A stretch of DNA of 27,345 nt from JANLQB01 sp043735935 (GCA_043735935.1 JAYTDO010000276.1:1-27345); one strand, 5' to 3'. Counted from the stretch's first letter, positions 1 through 9,038 are shown. Program-made: numbers and translations. The notes: a model not told the origin generated them from the sequence alone.

Positions 1-1
1 G

Positions 2-1549
2 GTCGGCGCGTATCAAATCGTCAGCCAACTCGGGGAGGGCCGCTGGGGCACTGTCTACGCCGCGGTCCAGGTGGCCATCAATCGCCCGGTCGGCCTGAAG
101 ATTCTCGATCCGTCGCGAGCAGGAGACGAGGCGACCAAAGGACGATTCATCGCCGACGCCCGCGCGAAGGCGCACGTTCAACACCCATCCATCCTGTCCG
201 TGTACGAGGCGGGCGAAAGTGCCGGTCAGATTTTCTACGCGCACGAATACGTCGACGGAAACAACCTCGGCGAACTCGCCACCAGCGGTCGCAAGGTCGA
301 CGAACCGACGGCGATGAAAATCGTCCGCACGACAGCGGAAGGGCTCGCATATCTCCACCTCAACAACGTGCCGCACACGCCACTGGAAGCGTCGAGCATT
401 TACCTCGGCGTGGACGGCCAGACGCGCCTCGCCAACCTCGCCACACAGCACGCCGATCAGCAAGCCGGCGTGGACGAGGAAATCATGACTTTGGGACGCG
501 CGATGTTCGCGATCGTGCATACCGGGCCCGGCCTGTCGCAGGGGATGCGGACGCTGCTCGGGAGGATGGTGCAGGCGAAATCGAGCGGGCTCAATTCGTG
601 GGGCAATGTCCTTCAAGCCATCAAGGCGCTCGAGCCAAAAGTCGTCCCGATCGAGGCGGCGAAGATCAGCGCCCAGGATCGCGCGGCGGTCGCCGCAGTG
701 GAAGCGGCGCGGAAACAGCAGAAGAAGACACTCATCATGACCGTAGCGAGCATGGTCTCACTCGCGGCGCTCGCCGCGTGGGTCGTGTGGGTCGTACTGA
801 TCAAAAACCGCGAACACGTGATCGGCCAGATGCAGGCGATCCCGGGCGGCGCCTACACCGTGGGTGATCACAAAGTCACGCTGGAGCCATTCTGGATCGA
901 CAAACACGAGGTAACGATCGGCCAGTATGCTCGGTTCCTGAAAACCCTCGACGCGAGCCCCAGCAACAGCAAGGACTACGACCATCCGCGCCAGCCAAAA
1001 CACCTCACGCACGAACCGCCGCACTGGGAGATTTATTACAAGAACGCCCTCATCGGGCACCCGGTCCACAGCTCCCCATATTCGCTCGATGCGCCGATGA
1101 TCGAGGTGACCTGGTGGGATGCTTACGCTTATGCGAAATGGCTCGGACATGAACTTCCGACCGAGGAGCAATGGGAGGCCGCGGCGCGTGGCGCGCAGGG
1201 CCACACGTATCCGTGGGGCGATGAATTCGACAAGAGCAAGGTGAACTCGAACGCCGATTTCAACGGCGCCGATCCCGGCGCGAAGGGCAAGGTCGACGGG
1301 TGGAATTTCTGGAGCCCGGTCGATGCCGTGACCGGAGACAAGAGTCCCTTCGGTGTCATCGGCATGGCGGGCAACGTGAGCGAATGGGTGAATACCTGGA
1401 CGCCCGACAATCGTTTCCCGATCATCAAAGGCGGCAACTACATGTCCTCCGATGTGCGGCTCGACAAACGCGTCGCCGATCACGATCCGAATAAGGGCGA
1501 GGAGCACATCGGCTTCCGCACCGTGAGCAAGACCCCTCCGAAACAATGA
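2..1549 (+). CDS. Membrane pseudokinase fused to FGE/SUMF1-like domain (5' partial)
   Basis: The frame is open from the window edge, so the true start lies upstream; the GTG at 71 is internal to the kinase domain. The left edge encodes a glycine-rich loop (LGEGRWGTVY) followed by the ATP-binding lysine (GLKIL). The catalytic loop reads HTPLEASSI (around nt 374-400) instead of HRDLKPxN, and the DFG position reads NLA, so the phosphotransfer residues are missing and the C-lobe looks shortened: a pseudokinase. A single membrane helix follows (nt about 729-799), then a formylglycine-generating-enzyme/SUMF1-type domain (nt about 826-1525), with typical LPTEEQWEAAARG, YPWGD, GMAGNVSEW and GFR motifs. 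The cysteine pair used by true FGE is absent near KGGNY, so sulfatase activation is unlikely; this FGE-like fold may bind a ligand or protein outside the membrane. The 3' end overlaps the next gene by 4 bases (ATGA). Confidence 0.88.
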   Translation, partial: VGAYQIVSQLGEGRWGTVYAAVQVAINRPVGLKILDPSRAGDEATKGRFIADARAKAHVQHPSILSVYEAGESAGQIFYAHEYVDGNNLGELATSGRKVDEPTAMKIVRTTAEGLAYLHLNNVPHTPLEASSIYLGVDGQTRLANLATQHADQQAGVDEEIMTLGRAMFAIVHTGPGLSQGMRTLLGRMVQAKSSGLNSWGNVLQAIKALEPKVVPIEAAKISAQDRAAVAAVEAARKQQKKTLIMTVASMVSLAALAAWVVWVVLIKNREHVIGQMQAIPGGAYTVGDHKVTLEPFWIDKHEVTIGQYARFLKTLDASPSNSKDYDHPRQPKHLTHEPPHWEIYYKNALIGHPVHSSPYSLDAPMIEVTWWDAYAYAKWLGHELPTEEQWEAAARGAQGHTYPWGDEFDKSKVNSNADFNGADPGAKGKVDGWNFWSPVDAVTGDKSPFGVIGMAGNVSEWVNTWTPDNRFPIIKGGNYMSSDVRLDKRVADHDPNKGEEHIGFRTVSKTPPKQ

Positions 1550-2448
1550 CACCCATGAGGCATCGATTTCCCGCGCTGCTCGCGCTCGCCTTCCTCGCCC
1601 TCGGCCATGTCGCCAACGCGCAGATCTCCCTCGCGCTCGACATCAAGCGCCGCATTTACGTCCGTTACGAACCGATCCTCGCCACCGTCCAGATCACCAA
1701 TCTTTCCGGCCGCGACCTCACGCTGCACGACGGCGAACTGCCCTGGTTCGGCTTTGACGTCACCGGAAGCACCAGCGACGTGCTCATTCCCCCCCGGAAT
1801 CCCGATTACAAACTCGATCCGCTCCAATTGAAAATCGGCGAGACCGTCAAACGCACCGTCAACCTGACCCAGCTTTACGGAATCACGGAATTCGGTATCC
1901 ATCGGATCAAGGCCACGGTCACCACTGCCGAGGGAAGCAAGGTTTTCGCGTCAAAGCCGTCCGTCGTCGAAATCACCGAAGGTCGCACCGTCTGGCAGCA
2001 GATCGTCGGCGTTCCCGATACCCTGCCAAACGCCGGCCAGATGCACACCATCACGCTGCTCGAATTCCAGGATAACAAACGTTTCCTTTACGTGCGAGTC
2101 GAGGACAAGGACCGCGGCACCGTTTTCTGCATGTATCGGATCGGCCACATGATCGACGGGACGTCGCCGCAGATGCAGTTCGACACCGCAAACAATCTGT
2201 ACGTCCTGCATCTCATCGGCCCGAAAACCTACACGCTCACCAACATCGGCGTGAACGGTCAATTCCTCGGCCAATCTCTCTACACTGCCCCGAAGACCCG
2301 CCCGTTCCTCCGCAAGCTCGCGGATGGCACCGTACAAATCGTAAACGGCTTTCGGGAGAACACCGCCGCCACGGCAGGCACCACCGGAGCAGCGCTGCCT
2401 CCACCCGCGAAACTCTCCGATCGGCCGCCGGGAATGCCGGCGAACTGA
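1546..2448 (+). CDS. Exported protein of unknown function, Ig-like N-terminal half
   Basis: This is a 300-residue protein starting at the ATGA overlap with the pseudokinase/FGE gene; a second ATG at 1555 is an equally possible start. Residues 1-25 form a signal peptide (basic MRHRF, hydrophobic LLALAFLALG, cleavage near ANA-Q). Residues about 26-145 alternate hydrophobic strands (VRYEPILATVQITNLSG, GETVKRTVNLT, HRIKATVTT) as in Ig-like or macroglobulin-like folds. Residues 150-275 look like further beta strands, and the last 25 residues are Pro/Ala-rich. I do not recognise a named family. The overlap suggests cotranslation with the pseudokinase/FGE protein, so the two may act together at the cell surface; that is inference from position only. 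Confidence 0.8.
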   Translation: MTPMRHRFPALLALAFLALGHVANAQISLALDIKRRIYVRYEPILATVQITNLSGRDLTLHDGELPWFGFDVTGSTSDVLIPPRNPDYKLDPLQLKIGETVKRTVNLTQLYGITEFGIHRIKATVTTAEGSKVFASKPSVVEITEGRTVWQQIVGVPDTLPNAGQMHTITLLEFQDNKRFLYVRVEDKDRGTVFCMYRIGHMIDGTSPQMQFDTANNLYVLHLIGPKTYTLTNIGVNGQFLGQSLYTAPKTRPFLRKLADGTVQIVNGFRENTAATAGTTGAALPPPAKLSDRPPGMPAN

Positions 2449-2533
2449 CGTTCCCCGTTTTGGAACGACAGATGCCCCGCGAGAATGTCATGTTCGTCGC
2501 GGCGCCGCGCCTGTGCGCCGAATCCACGCTTCC

Positions 2534-3265
2534 ATGAATCCTCGAATCGGCCTCACCCGCAATGTCATCCGCGGGAACTACGCGCTCATCACCCCGGACG
2601 GTTACGTCGCCAGCGCATTGCCTGGCTGGACGAAATGCGTGCCTTACGTCCTGATCTCCGCCGCACTCGGCGCCCGCCTCGGGCAATTCCTCATCGAACT
2701 CGAAACCGGCGGACGGGGTCGCGGCCAAACCGAAGCCGAAGAACTGTTCTTTTACGTCGTCGCGGGTCGCGGCACGCTGAACAAGAAGCCGCTCGGCACC
2801 GGGAGCTTTGGGTACGTGCCGCCGGGATCGGCCTTCGATTTCGCGAGCACCGCAAACAAAACGCGCGTGCTGCTCTTTCGGAAAAACTACGAGCCGCTCG
2901 CCGGAGCAGAGCCACCGCGTTTTTTCACCGGAAAAGAAAGCAGCGTGCCGGAAGTCCCATTCCTCGGCGACCCGCGCGCGCGTTTAAAAACACTCATCCC
3001 CGACTCTCCCGGCACCGACATGGCGGTGAACATTTTCACCTACGATCCCGGCGCCACACTGCCATTCGTCGAGACGCACGTCATGGAGCACGGCATGTTG
3101 TTCCTCACCGGATCGGGAGTCTATCGGCTCGATGAAGATTGGCATCCAGTCCAGGCGGGGGACGCCGTTTGGATCGCACCGTATTGCCCGCAGTGGTTCA
3201 TCGCCGCGGGCCCCGCCCCGGCGAGATACATCTATTACAAGGACGTGAACCGCATCCCGCTATGA
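2534..3265 (+). CDS. allE: (S)-ureidoglycine aminohydrolase, bicupin
   Basis: The 243-residue product matches the AllE/YlbA/UGHYLAH family from memory: NYALITPDGYV near the N-terminus, a first cupin with EELFFYVVAGRG, and a second cupin with VETHVMEHG and SGVYRLDEDW, ending YYKDVNR as in E. coli AllE. The enzyme removes ammonia from (S)-ureidoglycine to give (S)-ureidoglycolate, a late step of allantoin breakdown. The Mn-binding set Glu180, His182, His186 and Gln220 is present (E-T-H-V-M-E-H and CPQWF). I chose the ATG at 2534 because the protein then begins just before the conserved GLTR-x-x-x-RGNYALITPDG block; an in-frame GTG at 2513 would add seven residues. Its stop overlaps the next start (ATGA at 3262), indicating an operon with the aldolase-like and xanthine dehydrogenase genes. 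Confidence 0.92.
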   Translation: MNPRIGLTRNVIRGNYALITPDGYVASALPGWTKCVPYVLISAALGARLGQFLIELETGGRGRGQTEAEELFFYVVAGRGTLNKKPLGTGSFGYVPPGSAFDFASTANKTRVLLFRKNYEPLAGAEPPRFFTGKESSVPEVPFLGDPRARLKTLIPDSPGTDMAVNIFTYDPGATLPFVETHVMEHGMLFLTGSGVYRLDEDWHPVQAGDAVWIAPYCPQWFIAAGPAPARYIYYKDVNRIPL

Positions 3266-4602
3266 ATCCTACGCTCACCCCATCCGATCTCGAGCCGATC
3301 ATCGCGGAACTCACCGCAGCCAACCACAGTTTCGCAAAGCGTTATCCAGGCGAATCCAATCGGCGTCAGGCCGTGCATGTCGTTTACGGCGGGGCTCATT
3401 TATTCAAAGCGGATTCCGCTCAAAAACTCGGCGCGCTCGCTCTTCGCTCCTTGGAGGAATATGCGCCCGACTCCGACTCTCTGAATGAGGCCCTTGGAGT
3501 GCCTTGGTCGCGCACTTTCGCATCGACGATCTACGAACGCGTGGTCGCCAAACTCGAACGCGAGCCTGTTGAAGATTTCCGACTCGATTTTGAAGACGGA
3601 TACGGCAACCGCCTCGACAGCGAAGAAGACGCCCACGCCGCATCCAGCGCGGAGGAAGTCGCCGCCGGAATCAAAGCGGGGACCCTTCCGCCGTTCATCG
3701 GCGTCCGTATCAAACCCTTTAGCGAAGACCTGCGCGCGCGGAGCATGCGGACGCTGGACATCTTCGTTACCACGCTGGTCGCAAAATCCGGCGGCGCGCT
3801 GCCCGGCAATTTCGTCATCACCATTCCGAAGGTGCAGCTCGCCTCACACGTCACTGCCGCAACGAAGGTCTGCTCAGCCCTCGAAACCAAGCTCAACCTC
3901 ACCACCGGTTCCCTCCGGCTGGAACTCATGGTCGAGACACCTCAATCCATCGTCGACCAAACCGGCCGTTGTCCGCTTCAGGACTTCATCGACGCCTCTC
4001 AGGGCCGCTGCGCAAGTGTCCATTTCGGCGTGTACGATTACACCGCATCCTTCGGCATCACCGCCGCCTGGCAGGCGATGGGACATCCCGCTTGCGACTT
4101 CGCGCGCACGGCCATTGTCGTCGCGCTCGCCGGCACCGGAGTCCACATTTCCGACGGTGCGACCCACATTCTCCCGGTCGGCCCTCATCGCGGCGAAAGC
4201 CTCACCGCGGACGAACTCCGCGAGAATCGCGATGCTGTTCACGGCGCATGGTTGCGCGCCTACAAAGACACTCTCCACTCGCTGCAAAACGGCATTTACC
4301 AAGGCTGGGACTTGCATCCCGCGCAACTCATCGTCCGCTACGCCGCGATCTATTCGTTCTTCCTCAGTGGACTCGACGCCGCTTCCGGACGACTCAAAGC
4401 CTTCATGGAAAAAGCCGCGCTCGCTTCACTCTTTGGCGACGTCTTCGACGACGCGGCCACCGGGCAGGGTCTTCTGAATTTCTTCCTTCGCGGCCTCGCC
4501 TGCGGAGCGATCACCGAAGACGAAGCGCTCGCCACCGGGCTTTCACTCGACGAAATCGGCTCCCGATCCTTTTTGAAAATCCTGCAAGCGCGCCGCACCT
4601 AA
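3262..4602 (+). CDS. HpcH/HpaI aldolase / citrate lyase-like protein (DUF6986 type)
   Basis: The 446-residue protein starts at ATG 3262, overlapping the allE stop by four bases; a start further upstream at 3139 would lie inside allE. Motifs of the HpcH/HpaI (CitE-like) TIM-barrel superfamily are visible: GVRIKPFSED, FVITIPKVQ, RLELMVETPQS (likely metal-binding Glu of the family) and CASVHFGVYDYTASFGI (metal-ligand Asp region), then HISDGATHILPVG. Known members of the superfamily cleave or join acyl-CoA or 2-oxo acids with a divalent metal; this subfamily, which I associate with DUF6986, is to my knowledge uncharacterised. Lying between allE and xdh, it plausibly handles glyoxylate or another ureide-derived C2 unit. 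The exact reaction cannot be read from sequence. Confidence 0.82.
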   Translation: MNPTLTPSDLEPIIAELTAANHSFAKRYPGESNRRQAVHVVYGGAHLFKADSAQKLGALALRSLEEYAPDSDSLNEALGVPWSRTFASTIYERVVAKLEREPVEDFRLDFEDGYGNRLDSEEDAHAASSAEEVAAGIKAGTLPPFIGVRIKPFSEDLRARSMRTLDIFVTTLVAKSGGALPGNFVITIPKVQLASHVTAATKVCSALETKLNLTTGSLRLELMVETPQSIVDQTGRCPLQDFIDASQGRCASVHFGVYDYTASFGITAAWQAMGHPACDFARTAIVVALAGTGVHISDGATHILPVGPHRGESLTADELRENRDAVHGAWLRAYKDTLHSLQNGIYQGWDLHPAQLIVRYAAIYSFFLSGLDAASGRLKAFMEKAALASLFGDVFDDAATGQGLLNFFLRGLACGAITEDEALATGLSLDEIGSRSFLKILQARRT

Positions 4603-4607
4603 ACCCC

Positions 4608-7600
4608 ATGGAGGGGAATTCCTTCAGCTTCATCCTCAACGGCGAACGCATCGACGCGCGCGATCTTCCCGCCGACACGACGCTGCTGGATTGGCTCCGC
4701 AAAAATGGACACGTCGGCCCGAAGTCCGGCTGTTCGGAGGGCGATTGTGGGGCTTGCACGGTGGCTCTGCGGGACGGGGACGCGTGGCGTTCGATCAATA
4801 GTTGCATCGCATTGCTCCCGATGTTTGCGGGGAAGGAATTGCTCACCGTCGAGGGACTCGCGCGGGGCGGCGAGTTGCATCCGGCGCAGGCTTGTATGGT
4901 GCGGCACTACGGTTCGCAGTGCGGCTACTGCACGCCGGGATTTGTGATGTCCCTGTTCGAGGCGCATCAGCGCGCAGACTTGTCCGGCCCCTCGCAGATC
5001 GCGGATCAACTTTGTGGAAATCTCTGCCGTTGCACGGGGTATCGGCCGATTCGCGATGCGGCGGTGGAAATGCTCGCGATGCGAAAACTTCCCACGCCGT
5101 TTCCGAGTGCCGAACCGCTGCGGAATGAGTTTAAGGCGTGCCCGTCTTTCCTTCAGCCAGCCTCGCTTGCCCAGCTTCTTTCGTTGAAGCGCCGATTTCC
5201 CGATGCGCGGCTGGTCGCCGGCGCAACGGAGATTGGCGTCGAGATCACGAAAAAGTTCGTGCGCTTTTCCCGGCTCATTTCGACGGAAGCCGTGGCGGAG
5301 CTTCGCGAGATTCGGCAATCTCCGGCTGCCTGGCTGATTGGCGCGGCGGCGACGCTGACTTGCATTGGCGAAACGCTCAACGGCGAGTTCCCGGCATTCG
5401 ACAAAATGCTGCGCCTCTTCGCTTCACGGCAGATCCGCAATCGCGCCACGCTCGGCGGCAATCTCGTCACCGCCTCGCCCATCGGAGACAGTGCGCCGCT
5501 TCTTTTGGCGATGGACGCCTCCCTCATCCTCGCGTCCGAATCCGGCGAACGCACGCTGCCGCTCTCCGACTTTTTCCTCGCCTACCGCAAGACCGCGCTG
5601 CGGTCGGATGAAGTCCTCAAGGCGATCGTGCTGCCGCGCGTCCCGCAGCGGCGGTTCGAGTTCTTCAAGGTGTCGAAGCGCCGCGAGATGGATATCAGCA
5701 TCGTCTCCGCAGCGTTTGGCATCGAGACGGATTCTGCGGGAAACATCACACTCGCGCGGCTTGCGTTCGGGGGCGTGGCACCAATGCCGATGCGCGCTTT
5801 GCTCGCGGAGGTGGAGGTGCTGGGCAAACCGCCGGGTGCCGCGCCGCCTTCGCTGCGGGATGAGTTTACGCCGATCGATGATGGACGCGGCAGCGCGGAG
5901 TATCGGCGCGGGCTCGTCGTCAGTCTTTGGGAAAAGTTCGCGCGCGGAGATACGGACGCGCTTCCCGACTTTCTCCCCGGCGCCCTTTGGCCGATCGCCG
6001 ACGCTTCGCGGTTCCTTTCGCACGACAGTGCAGTCGGGCACGTCACCGGGCGGTCCGCTTACGTCGATGATCAGGCGCAACGCCGTCCGATGCTGGAGAT
6101 GTGGCCAGTTTGTGCGCCCCACGCGCGGGCCCGCATCCTTCGGCGCGATGCGACGGAAGCCCGCTCGTTGCCGGGCGTCATTGCGGTGCTGATGGCCGAG
6201 GATATTCCCGGCCACAACGATGTCGGCGTCTCGCGGAAGGACGAAATCCTGCTCGCGGACAAGGACGTCTTTTTCCACGGGCAACTCATCGCCGTCGTGG
6301 TCGGGGAAACGCTGGAAGCTTCTCGGGATGCGGCTCGGCGGGTGGTGGTCGAATACGAGGAGCTGCCTCCCATCCTCTCGATCCGCGAGGCGATCGCGGC
6401 GGATCGTTTTCATACGGAGCCGAACTTTATGCGGCGCGGCGACGTGCCTTCGGCTTTGGCGGCGAGCGCTTTTTCTTTCTCCGGCGAATTCGACATCGGC
6501 GGGCAGGAACATTTCTATCTGGAGACTCAGGCGGCCTGGGCGGAGGTGGATTCGGAAGGCAACGTCCACGTCGTTTCATCCACCCAACATCCTTCCGAGA
6601 TCCAGACGATCGTCGCCGAAGTCCTCGCCCTGCCGCGCAATCGCGTCGTCGTCCAGTCGCCACGGATGGGCGGTGGATTTGGGGGAAAGGAGACGCAGGG
6701 GAATACCTGGGCGGCGCTCGCGGCCCTTGCGGCGCTGCGGACTGGACGCCCGGCGCGCGTGCAGTTGGATCGCAATCTCGACATGCAACTCACCGGCAAA
6801 CGCCATCCGTTTTTCGCGCGCTTCGATGTGGGGCACGACGCGGACGGGCGATGCACGGCGCTCCGCTGTGAGCTCATCTCGAACGGCGGTTGGGCGCTTG
6901 ATCTTTCGATGCCCGTCACCGACCGCGCGATGTTCCATATCGACAACGCCTATTACCTCCCGGCCATCGAAGTGTCAGGCCGCGTGGCGAAAACCAATCT
7001 CACATCCCAAACCGCCTTCCGCGGTTTCGGCGGGCCTCAGGGAATGCTCGTCATCGAGGAGATCCTCGACCGCATCGCAAGACGGCTCGCGCTCCCGCCA
7101 CATGTCGTCCGCGAGCGGAATTTCTACCACGGCTCGGGCGAGTCGAATACGACGCACTACGGTCAGGAGATCGGCGACGAGCGGCTGCCGGAAATCTGGC
7201 GCCAGCTCATGGAAAGCGCGCGATTCGAACCGCGCCGCGCCGAGATCGCACTTTGGAATTCGCAGCACGGCCACACGAAACGCGGCATCGCCATCACGCC
7301 CGTGAAGTTTGGCATTAGCTTCACCTTCACCCCATACAATCAGGCGGGCGCGCTAGTCCTCATCTACCGCGATGGCTCCGTGCAGCTCAATCATGGCGGC
7401 ACCGAGATGGGCCAGGGCATCCAGACGAAAATCCTCGGCATCGCGATGCGCGAGCTTGGCTTGCCGGCGTCCGCCTTTCGCCTCATGCCGACGGCCACGG
7501 ACAAGGTGCCGAATACTTCCGCCACTGCGGCGTCGAGCGGTTCGGATTTGAATGGCGCGGCGATCCTCGATGCCTGTTCGCAGCTACGCGCGCGGCTCGC

Positions 7601-8231
7601 TCCCATTGCCGCGGAGCTTCGGGAAAATGGCGGCTCGCCGTCTTTCGCACAGATCGTCGAGGCGGCTTATCTCCGCCGCATCCCGATGTCGGCCACGGGC
7701 TTTTACCAGACTCCCGGCATCCACTGGGATCGGGCCACGGGGCGCGGCCGGCCCTTTCATTACTTCGCTTGTGGAGCCGCGGTGAGCGAGGTGGAGGTGG
7801 ATGGCGCGACCGGCATGTCCACGGTGCGGCGGGTGGACATCCTGCACGATGCGGGCGAGTCGCTGAACCCCGGGATCGACCGCGGGCAGATCGAGGGCGG
7901 GTTTGTGCAAGGGCTCGGCTGGCTCACTTGCGAGGATCTTCGCTGGGATGGGAAAGGCCGTCTGCTTTCGCACAGCGCGAGCACTTACCAAATCCCCGCC
8001 TTTAGTGATGCGCCGGCGGATTTCCGAGTCGCGCTCTTTCGCGATGCGGAGCAGCCCGGCGTGGTGGGTGGCAGCAAGGCGGTGGGCGAACCCCCGCTGA
8101 TGCTGGCGATCTCGGCGCGCGAAGCGATCCGGGAGGCGGTGGCGGCGTTTGGGGTGCCGGGCGGGGAGATTAAACTTAACTCCCCGGCGACGGGGGAAGC
8201 GGTCTTCGCGGCGATTCGTTCGCGGCTTTAG
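4608..8231 (+). CDS. xdh: Xanthine dehydrogenase, single chain (2Fe-2S / FAD / molybdopterin)
   Basis: This 1,207-residue protein contains all three modules that many bacterial enzymes split between XdhA and XdhB. Residues 1-165 hold two [2Fe-2S] sites: CSEGDCGAC starting at Cys42, and CGYC at 105-108 with CGNLCRC at 136-142. About 185-450 is the FAD-binding domain (VAGATEIGVE, RNRATLGGNL). About 470-1200 is the molybdopterin domain with GQEHFYLE, MGGGFGGKE (Glu695), TAFRGFGGPQ (Arg805) and GEPPL (Glu1161), matching the active-site Glu, Arg and base Glu of bovine XDH. It oxidises hypoxanthine/xanthine to urate, feeding the pathway in which AllE acts. The ATG at 4608 lies five bases after the previous stop; an open frame reaching back to 3969 is only a shadow over the aldolase gene. 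The stop overlaps the convergent gene's stop by two bases. Confidence 0.95.
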   Translation: MEGNSFSFILNGERIDARDLPADTTLLDWLRKNGHVGPKSGCSEGDCGACTVALRDGDAWRSINSCIALLPMFAGKELLTVEGLARGGELHPAQACMVRHYGSQCGYCTPGFVMSLFEAHQRADLSGPSQIADQLCGNLCRCTGYRPIRDAAVEMLAMRKLPTPFPSAEPLRNEFKACPSFLQPASLAQLLSLKRRFPDARLVAGATEIGVEITKKFVRFSRLISTEAVAELREIRQSPAAWLIGAAATLTCIGETLNGEFPAFDKMLRLFASRQIRNRATLGGNLVTASPIGDSAPLLLAMDASLILASESGERTLPLSDFFLAYRKTALRSDEVLKAIVLPRVPQRRFEFFKVSKRREMDISIVSAAFGIETDSAGNITLARLAFGGVAPMPMRALLAEVEVLGKPPGAAPPSLRDEFTPIDDGRGSAEYRRGLVVSLWEKFARGDTDALPDFLPGALWPIADASRFLSHDSAVGHVTGRSAYVDDQAQRRPMLEMWPVCAPHARARILRRDATEARSLPGVIAVLMAEDIPGHNDVGVSRKDEILLADKDVFFHGQLIAVVVGETLEASRDAARRVVVEYEELPPILSIREAIAADRFHTEPNFMRRGDVPSALAASAFSFSGEFDIGGQEHFYLETQAAWAEVDSEGNVHVVSSTQHPSEIQTIVAEVLALPRNRVVVQSPRMGGGFGGKETQGNTWAALAALAALRTGRPARVQLDRNLDMQLTGKRHPFFARFDVGHDADGRCTALRCELISNGGWALDLSMPVTDRAMFHIDNAYYLPAIEVSGRVAKTNLTSQTAFRGFGGPQGMLVIEEILDRIARRLALPPHVVRERNFYHGSGESNTTHYGQEIGDERLPEIWRQLMESARFEPRRAEIALWNSQHGHTKRGIAITPVKFGISFTFTPYNQAGALVLIYRDGSVQLNHGGTEMGQGIQTKILGIAMRELGLPASAFRLMPTATDKVPNTSATAASSGSDLNGAAILDACSQLRARLAPIAAELRENGGSPSFAQIVEAAYLRRIPMSATGFYQTPGIHWDRATGRGRPFHYFACGAAVSEVEVDGATGMSTVRRVDILHDAGESLNPGIDRGQIEGGFVQGLGWLTCEDLRWDGKGRLLSHSASTYQIPAFSDAPADFRVALFRDAEQPGVVGGSKAVGEPPLMLAISAREAIREAVAAFGVPGGEIKLNSPATGEAVFAAIRSRL

Positions 8232-8998
8232 AGCGACATTCGCGAGGTCGGCGCGCTCCATTCGCTGTGCCCGGTGGCACCGCCGAGCGCGCGGACTTCG
8301 ATCGTGTAGGTCGTGCCCGCAGTGAGGCCCGTGAGGGTGATGTCGCGCGTGGAGTTAAACACACCCGCGGAGACGAATTGTCCGCCGCTCGAGTATTGGC
8401 GGACTTCGTACATGCGGGCGTTTTGCACCGGGCTCACGCGCAGTTTGAGCTGGCCGCTGCCGGCGTTGATGACGTCGAGGATGTGTGGCTTGGAAAGCGC
8501 GGCGGATGCGCGGTTGCTGCTCACGGCGTCAAAGCCGGAGCTGAGCAGTTTGGCCATGTCGGACTCCGCCCTTTCCTGCACGTAACCGGCGAGGAGACGG
8601 AGCTGGCGGACGACTTCCTCGCGGGCGAGATCCTTGGCGGCGGTGTCGGCGGGGCCACCCTGGGCGGCGGCGACGCGGGCGTTGCTGAAGGTGTTGTTGG
8701 CCGAGGTGAAGCCGGTGAGGGTGACGGGCGGTGAGGGGAAGGCGGCGTTCCCGGTCATGCCAGCGAGGACTTCGTCGGCTAGTTCTTCGATGACGTGATC
8801 GGCGGCTTGGGCGAAGCCGAGGCTGACACGGATTTGAGGCATACGTTTAGGTGGGTTGAGGTTGGCGGGCACGTCGCCATCCCAGACGAAATCCGGCCCC
8901 ATGTCCCAACGGAGGGGTTCTCCATTGGGGAGGATGGAATCGTAGCGAAGGGGATCGGCCACGCGGGCGGTGATATTCGTCAGGCGAGGTGAAGTCAA
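8228..8998 (-). CDS. Fibronectin type III domain protein
   Basis: The 256-residue reading begins at a TTG; in-frame alternatives are GTG at 8962, ATG at 8902 and ATG at 8842 (MPQIRVSLGF). No convincing ribosome site selects among them. The N-terminal 52 residues carry the repeated phrases LRYDS and LRWDMGPDFVWDG; from memory, similar verrucomicrobial proteins have this kind of leader before the MPQIRV-like core. Residues 53-165 are helical (DHVIEELADEVLAGMTGN, TAAKDLAREEVVRQLRLLAGYVQ). About 168-254 is one fibronectin III domain (KLRVSPVQNARMYEVRQYS, ITLTGLTAGTTYTIEVRALG, EWSAP). No signal peptide is visible. Function is unknown. It is convergent with xdh with overlapping stops, and the 42-bp repeat array lies directly upstream of its start. 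Confidence 0.82.
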   Translation of the reverse strand: MTSPRLTNITARVADPLRYDSILPNGEPLRWDMGPDFVWDGDVPANLNPPKRMPQIRVSLGFAQAADHVIEELADEVLAGMTGNAAFPSPPVTLTGFTSANNTFSNARVAAAQGGPADTAAKDLAREEVVRQLRLLAGYVQERAESDMAKLLSSGFDAVSSNRASAALSKPHILDVINAGSGQLKLRVSPVQNARMYEVRQYSSGGQFVSAGVFNSTRDITLTGLTAGTTYTIEVRALGGATGHSEWSAPTSRMSL

Positions 8999-9038
8999 GC
9001 GCTCGAATTTGGGAAAAAGAAGGTCGGCGCGGGTGTCA

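Noticed and set aside
3969..4607. Long upstream extension of the xanthine dehydrogenase frame
   Set aside because: It overlaps the aldolase-like gene on the same strand, is Arg/His-rich and low in aliphatic residues, and the enzyme's conserved N-terminus begins right after ATG 4608.
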